Positions 62,428 to 64,000 of a stretch of DNA of 64,000 bases are shown piece after piece (position 1 is the stretch's first letter; each line of letters opens with the position of its first letter). The translations under genes were made by a program, and so were the position numbers. Below the pieces are notes generated by a model that was not told the DNA's origin, did not search any database, and was given only the letters and a program-made list of their open reading frames with translations. The stretch is from UMGS1696 sp964621755 (GTDB taxonomy: Bacteria; Bacillota; Clostridia; Oscillospirales; CAG-272), in contig CAZUPI010000003.1 of NCBI GenBank assembly GCA_964621755.1, positions 20,039 through 84,038 of the forward strand, written 5' to 3'.

Positions 62428-62799
62428 ATGAAATCTATTGAGGAGCTCAAGGCCATAAAGGCAAAAATGCAGGACAAGGTTGCTGTCCGTAATTCAAGCG
62501 GAGATATCAGAATCGTTGTCGGTATGGCTACATGCGGTATTGCTGCAGGCGCACGTCCTGTTCTGAACGCTTTTGTGGAGGGCGTAACAGAGGCCGGACT
62601 GGCGGAAAAGGTTACCGTTACCCAGACCGGATGTATCGGCATCTGCCAGTACGAACCTGTCGTTGAAGTGTATGAGAAGGACAAAGAAAAGGTGACCTAT
62701 GTGAAGATGACCGCTGACCGTGCGAAGGAAGTTATCGAAAAGCACATCAAGGGCGGCGCCGTCGTTACAGAATACACCATTGGCGCGGCTAAGATATAA
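62428..62799 (+). CDS. thioredoxin-like [2Fe-2S] ferredoxin
   Basis: 123 residues. One Cys in GMATCGIAAGARPVLNAF and two in TGCIGICQYEPVVEVYE place it in the NuoE-C/HydB-N type ferredoxin fold (the usual first motif has C-x4-C; here A replaces the second Cys). Strong ribosome binding site (GAAAGGA). It is probably an electron-transfer subunit of the hydrogenase complex. Confidence 0.85.
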   Translation: MKSIEELKAIKAKMQDKVAVRNSSGDIRIVVGMATCGIAAGARPVLNAFVEGVTEAGLAEKVTVTQTGCIGICQYEPVVEVYEKDKEKVTYVKMTADRAKEVIEKHIKGGAVVTEYTIGAAKI

Positions 62800-62821
62800 A
62801 CTTTAGGAGGAAAAAACTACT

Positions 62822-64000
62822 ATGATTCGTTCACATGTACTGGTCTGCGGCGGTACCGGATGTACATCTTCCGGCAGCCAGGCTATCCGCGAAAAACTCG
62901 CTGACGAACTCAATAAGAAGGGGCTTGACGAGGAAGTAAAAATCGTTCAGACCGGCTGCTTCGGTCTTTGCGCACTCGGTCCGATTATGATTATCTATCC
63001 GGAAGGAACCTTCTACAGCCAGGTAACTCCCGCTGACATTCCGGAAATCGTTGAAGAACACCTCCTGAAGGGCCGTATCGTAGAGCGTCTTGTCTATAAC
63101 GAGACCGAAGGCGCTACCGACGAAGAAGAAGCTATCGCTGCATCCCTTTCCGAAACGGCGTTCTATAAGAAGCAGAAGCGCGTTGCACTCCGCAACTGCG
63201 GCGTCATCAACCCCGAAAACATCGAAGAATATATCGCCATGAACGGTTACTTCGCTCTCGCGAAAGTCCTGAACGAAATGACACCGGACGACGTTATCAA
63301 GGTTATCTCCGACTCCGGTCTTCGCGGACGCGGCGGCGCCGGATTCCCGACAGGCCGTAAGTGGCAGTTCGCAAGAGCTTCCGTTTCCGATAAGAAGTAC
63401 GTTGTATGTAATGCCGACGAAGGTGACCCGGGCGCATTCATGGACCGTTCCGTCCTCGAAGGTGACCCGCACGCCGTTCTTGAGGCAATGGCTATCGCCG
63501 GCTACGCTATCGGCTCGGACGAAGGTTGGATTTACGTTCGTGCAGAGTATCCGATTGCTGTCAAGAGATTGAACATCGCCATTGAACAGGCACACGAATA
63601 CGGCTTGCTCGGTAAGGATATTTTCGGCACAGGCTTCAACTTTGATATACATATCAGACTTGGCGCCGGCGCATTCGTATGCGGTGAAGAAACCGCGCTC
63701 CTCATCTCTATTGAAGGTAACCGTGGTGAACCTCATCCGCGTCCGCCGTTCCCGGCAGTAAAGGGTTTGTGGGGTCAGCCGACTATTGTAAATAACGTAG
63801 AAACCTATGCAAACATCGCGCAGATTATCTTGAACGGTGCGGATTGGTTTGCTTCCATGGGTACCGAAAACTCCAAGGGTACAAAGGTATTTGCTCTCGG
63901 CGGTAAGATCAAGAATACCGGTCTTGTGGAAATCCCGATGGGTACCACACTCCGCGAAATCGTAGAAGAAATCGGCGGCGGCGTTCCGAACGGCAAGAAG
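62822..64000 (+). CDS. hydB: NuoF-like flavoprotein subunit of electron-bifurcating hydrogenase (HydB), partial
   Basis: 393 codons, open to the window edge. N-terminal [2Fe-2S] domain (CGGTGCTSSGSQAIREKL, QTGCFGLCALGPIMIIYP, residues 1-110), then the NuoF core: FMN/NAD motifs GLRGRGGAGFPTGRKWQFA (about 166), VVCNADEGDPGAFMDRS, IRLGAGAFVCGEETALLISI and PTIVNNVETYANI. The C-terminal [4Fe-4S] part lies beyond 64000. In HydABC it carries FMN and reacts with NAD(H). The hydrogenase HydA gene is expected just downstream. AGGAGG precedes the ATG. Codon bias is strong. Confidence 0.94.
   Translation, partial: MIRSHVLVCGGTGCTSSGSQAIREKLADELNKKGLDEEVKIVQTGCFGLCALGPIMIIYPEGTFYSQVTPADIPEIVEEHLLKGRIVERLVYNETEGATDEEEAIAASLSETAFYKKQKRVALRNCGVINPENIEEYIAMNGYFALAKVLNEMTPDDVIKVISDSGLRGRGGAGFPTGRKWQFARASVSDKKYVVCNADEGDPGAFMDRSVLEGDPHAVLEAMAIAGYAIGSDEGWIYVRAEYPIAVKRLNIAIEQAHEYGLLGKDIFGTGFNFDIHIRLGAGAFVCGEETALLISIEGNRGEPHPRPPFPAVKGLWGQPTIVNNVETYANIAQIILNGADWFASMGTENSKGTKVFALGGKIKNTGLVEIPMGTTLREIVEEIGGGVPNGKK

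Overview
The window looks like chromosomal DNA from a strictly anaerobic Gram-positive Clostridia, most likely an Oscillospiraceae/Ruminococcaceae-type gut bacterium. The evidence is a CIRCE-controlled hrcA-grpE-dnaK-dnaJ-prmA operon, an ecfA1-ecfA2-ecfT-truA block, a class III (glycyl radical) ribonucleotide reductase, an S-layer-homology protein, strong GGAGG ribosome binding sites, near-consensus TTGACA-N17-TATAAT promoters, and a bifurcating-hydrogenase operon. I saw no rRNA, tRNA, CRISPR array, phage module or transposase.

Layout. 1-4.6 kb: the end of a CUT1 sugar ABC operon (ATPase tail, two permeases, a binding protein with an unusual C-terminal membrane helix) and an OB-fold-like lipoprotein. 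4.8-8.6 kb: a heterodimeric ABC exporter flanked by two inverted copies of a short repeat. 8.6-12.4 kb: two PLP sulfur-amino-acid enzymes and a LysR regulator, all on the minus strand. 12.6-16 kb: a very large secreted M14-type peptidase. 16.1-17.4 kb: a decay zone with a GH43 gene broken by an in-frame amber and the tail of a siderophore-type binding protein. 17.5-21.8 kb: an XRE regulator translationally coupled to a second ABC exporter pair. 22-25 kb: a 41-residue membrane protein, a pseudouridine synthase and Tex. 25.3-29.1 kb: a stand-alone MsmK/UgpC-type ATPase, a DUF4832-type glycoside-hydrolase-like protein and an exported protein.

29.2-35.6 kb: the heat-shock operon. 35.7-37.8 kb: an M24 aminopeptidase and a degenerate glycyl-radical activase. 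37.9-39.7 kb: an ECF sigma factor with an RsgI-like anti-sigma factor that ends in two PepSY-like repeats. 39.9-42.3 kb: nrdD with two NrdR boxes and a fused thioredoxin-fold tail. 42.4-49.4 kb: SLH protein, ruvC, an rRNA methyltransferase, the ECF transporter core and truA. 49.4-56.7 kb: a DUF5711-like protein, a CvpA-like protein, a ClpE-like unfoldase and, 6 bp behind it, an intact 929-codon P-type ATPase homologue that has lost every catalytic motif. 57-64 kb: an Mrp/NBP35 ATPase and the HydABC-type operon with its sensory and regulatory genes; it runs off the end within hydB.

The most unusual object is the catalytically dead P-type ATPase coupled to a Clp unfoldase. Also notable are the NrdD fusion with its promoter-overlapping NrdR boxes, the tail-anchored solute-binding protein, the amber at a conserved Trp in the GH43 gene, and a family of related intergenic hairpins scattered through the window.
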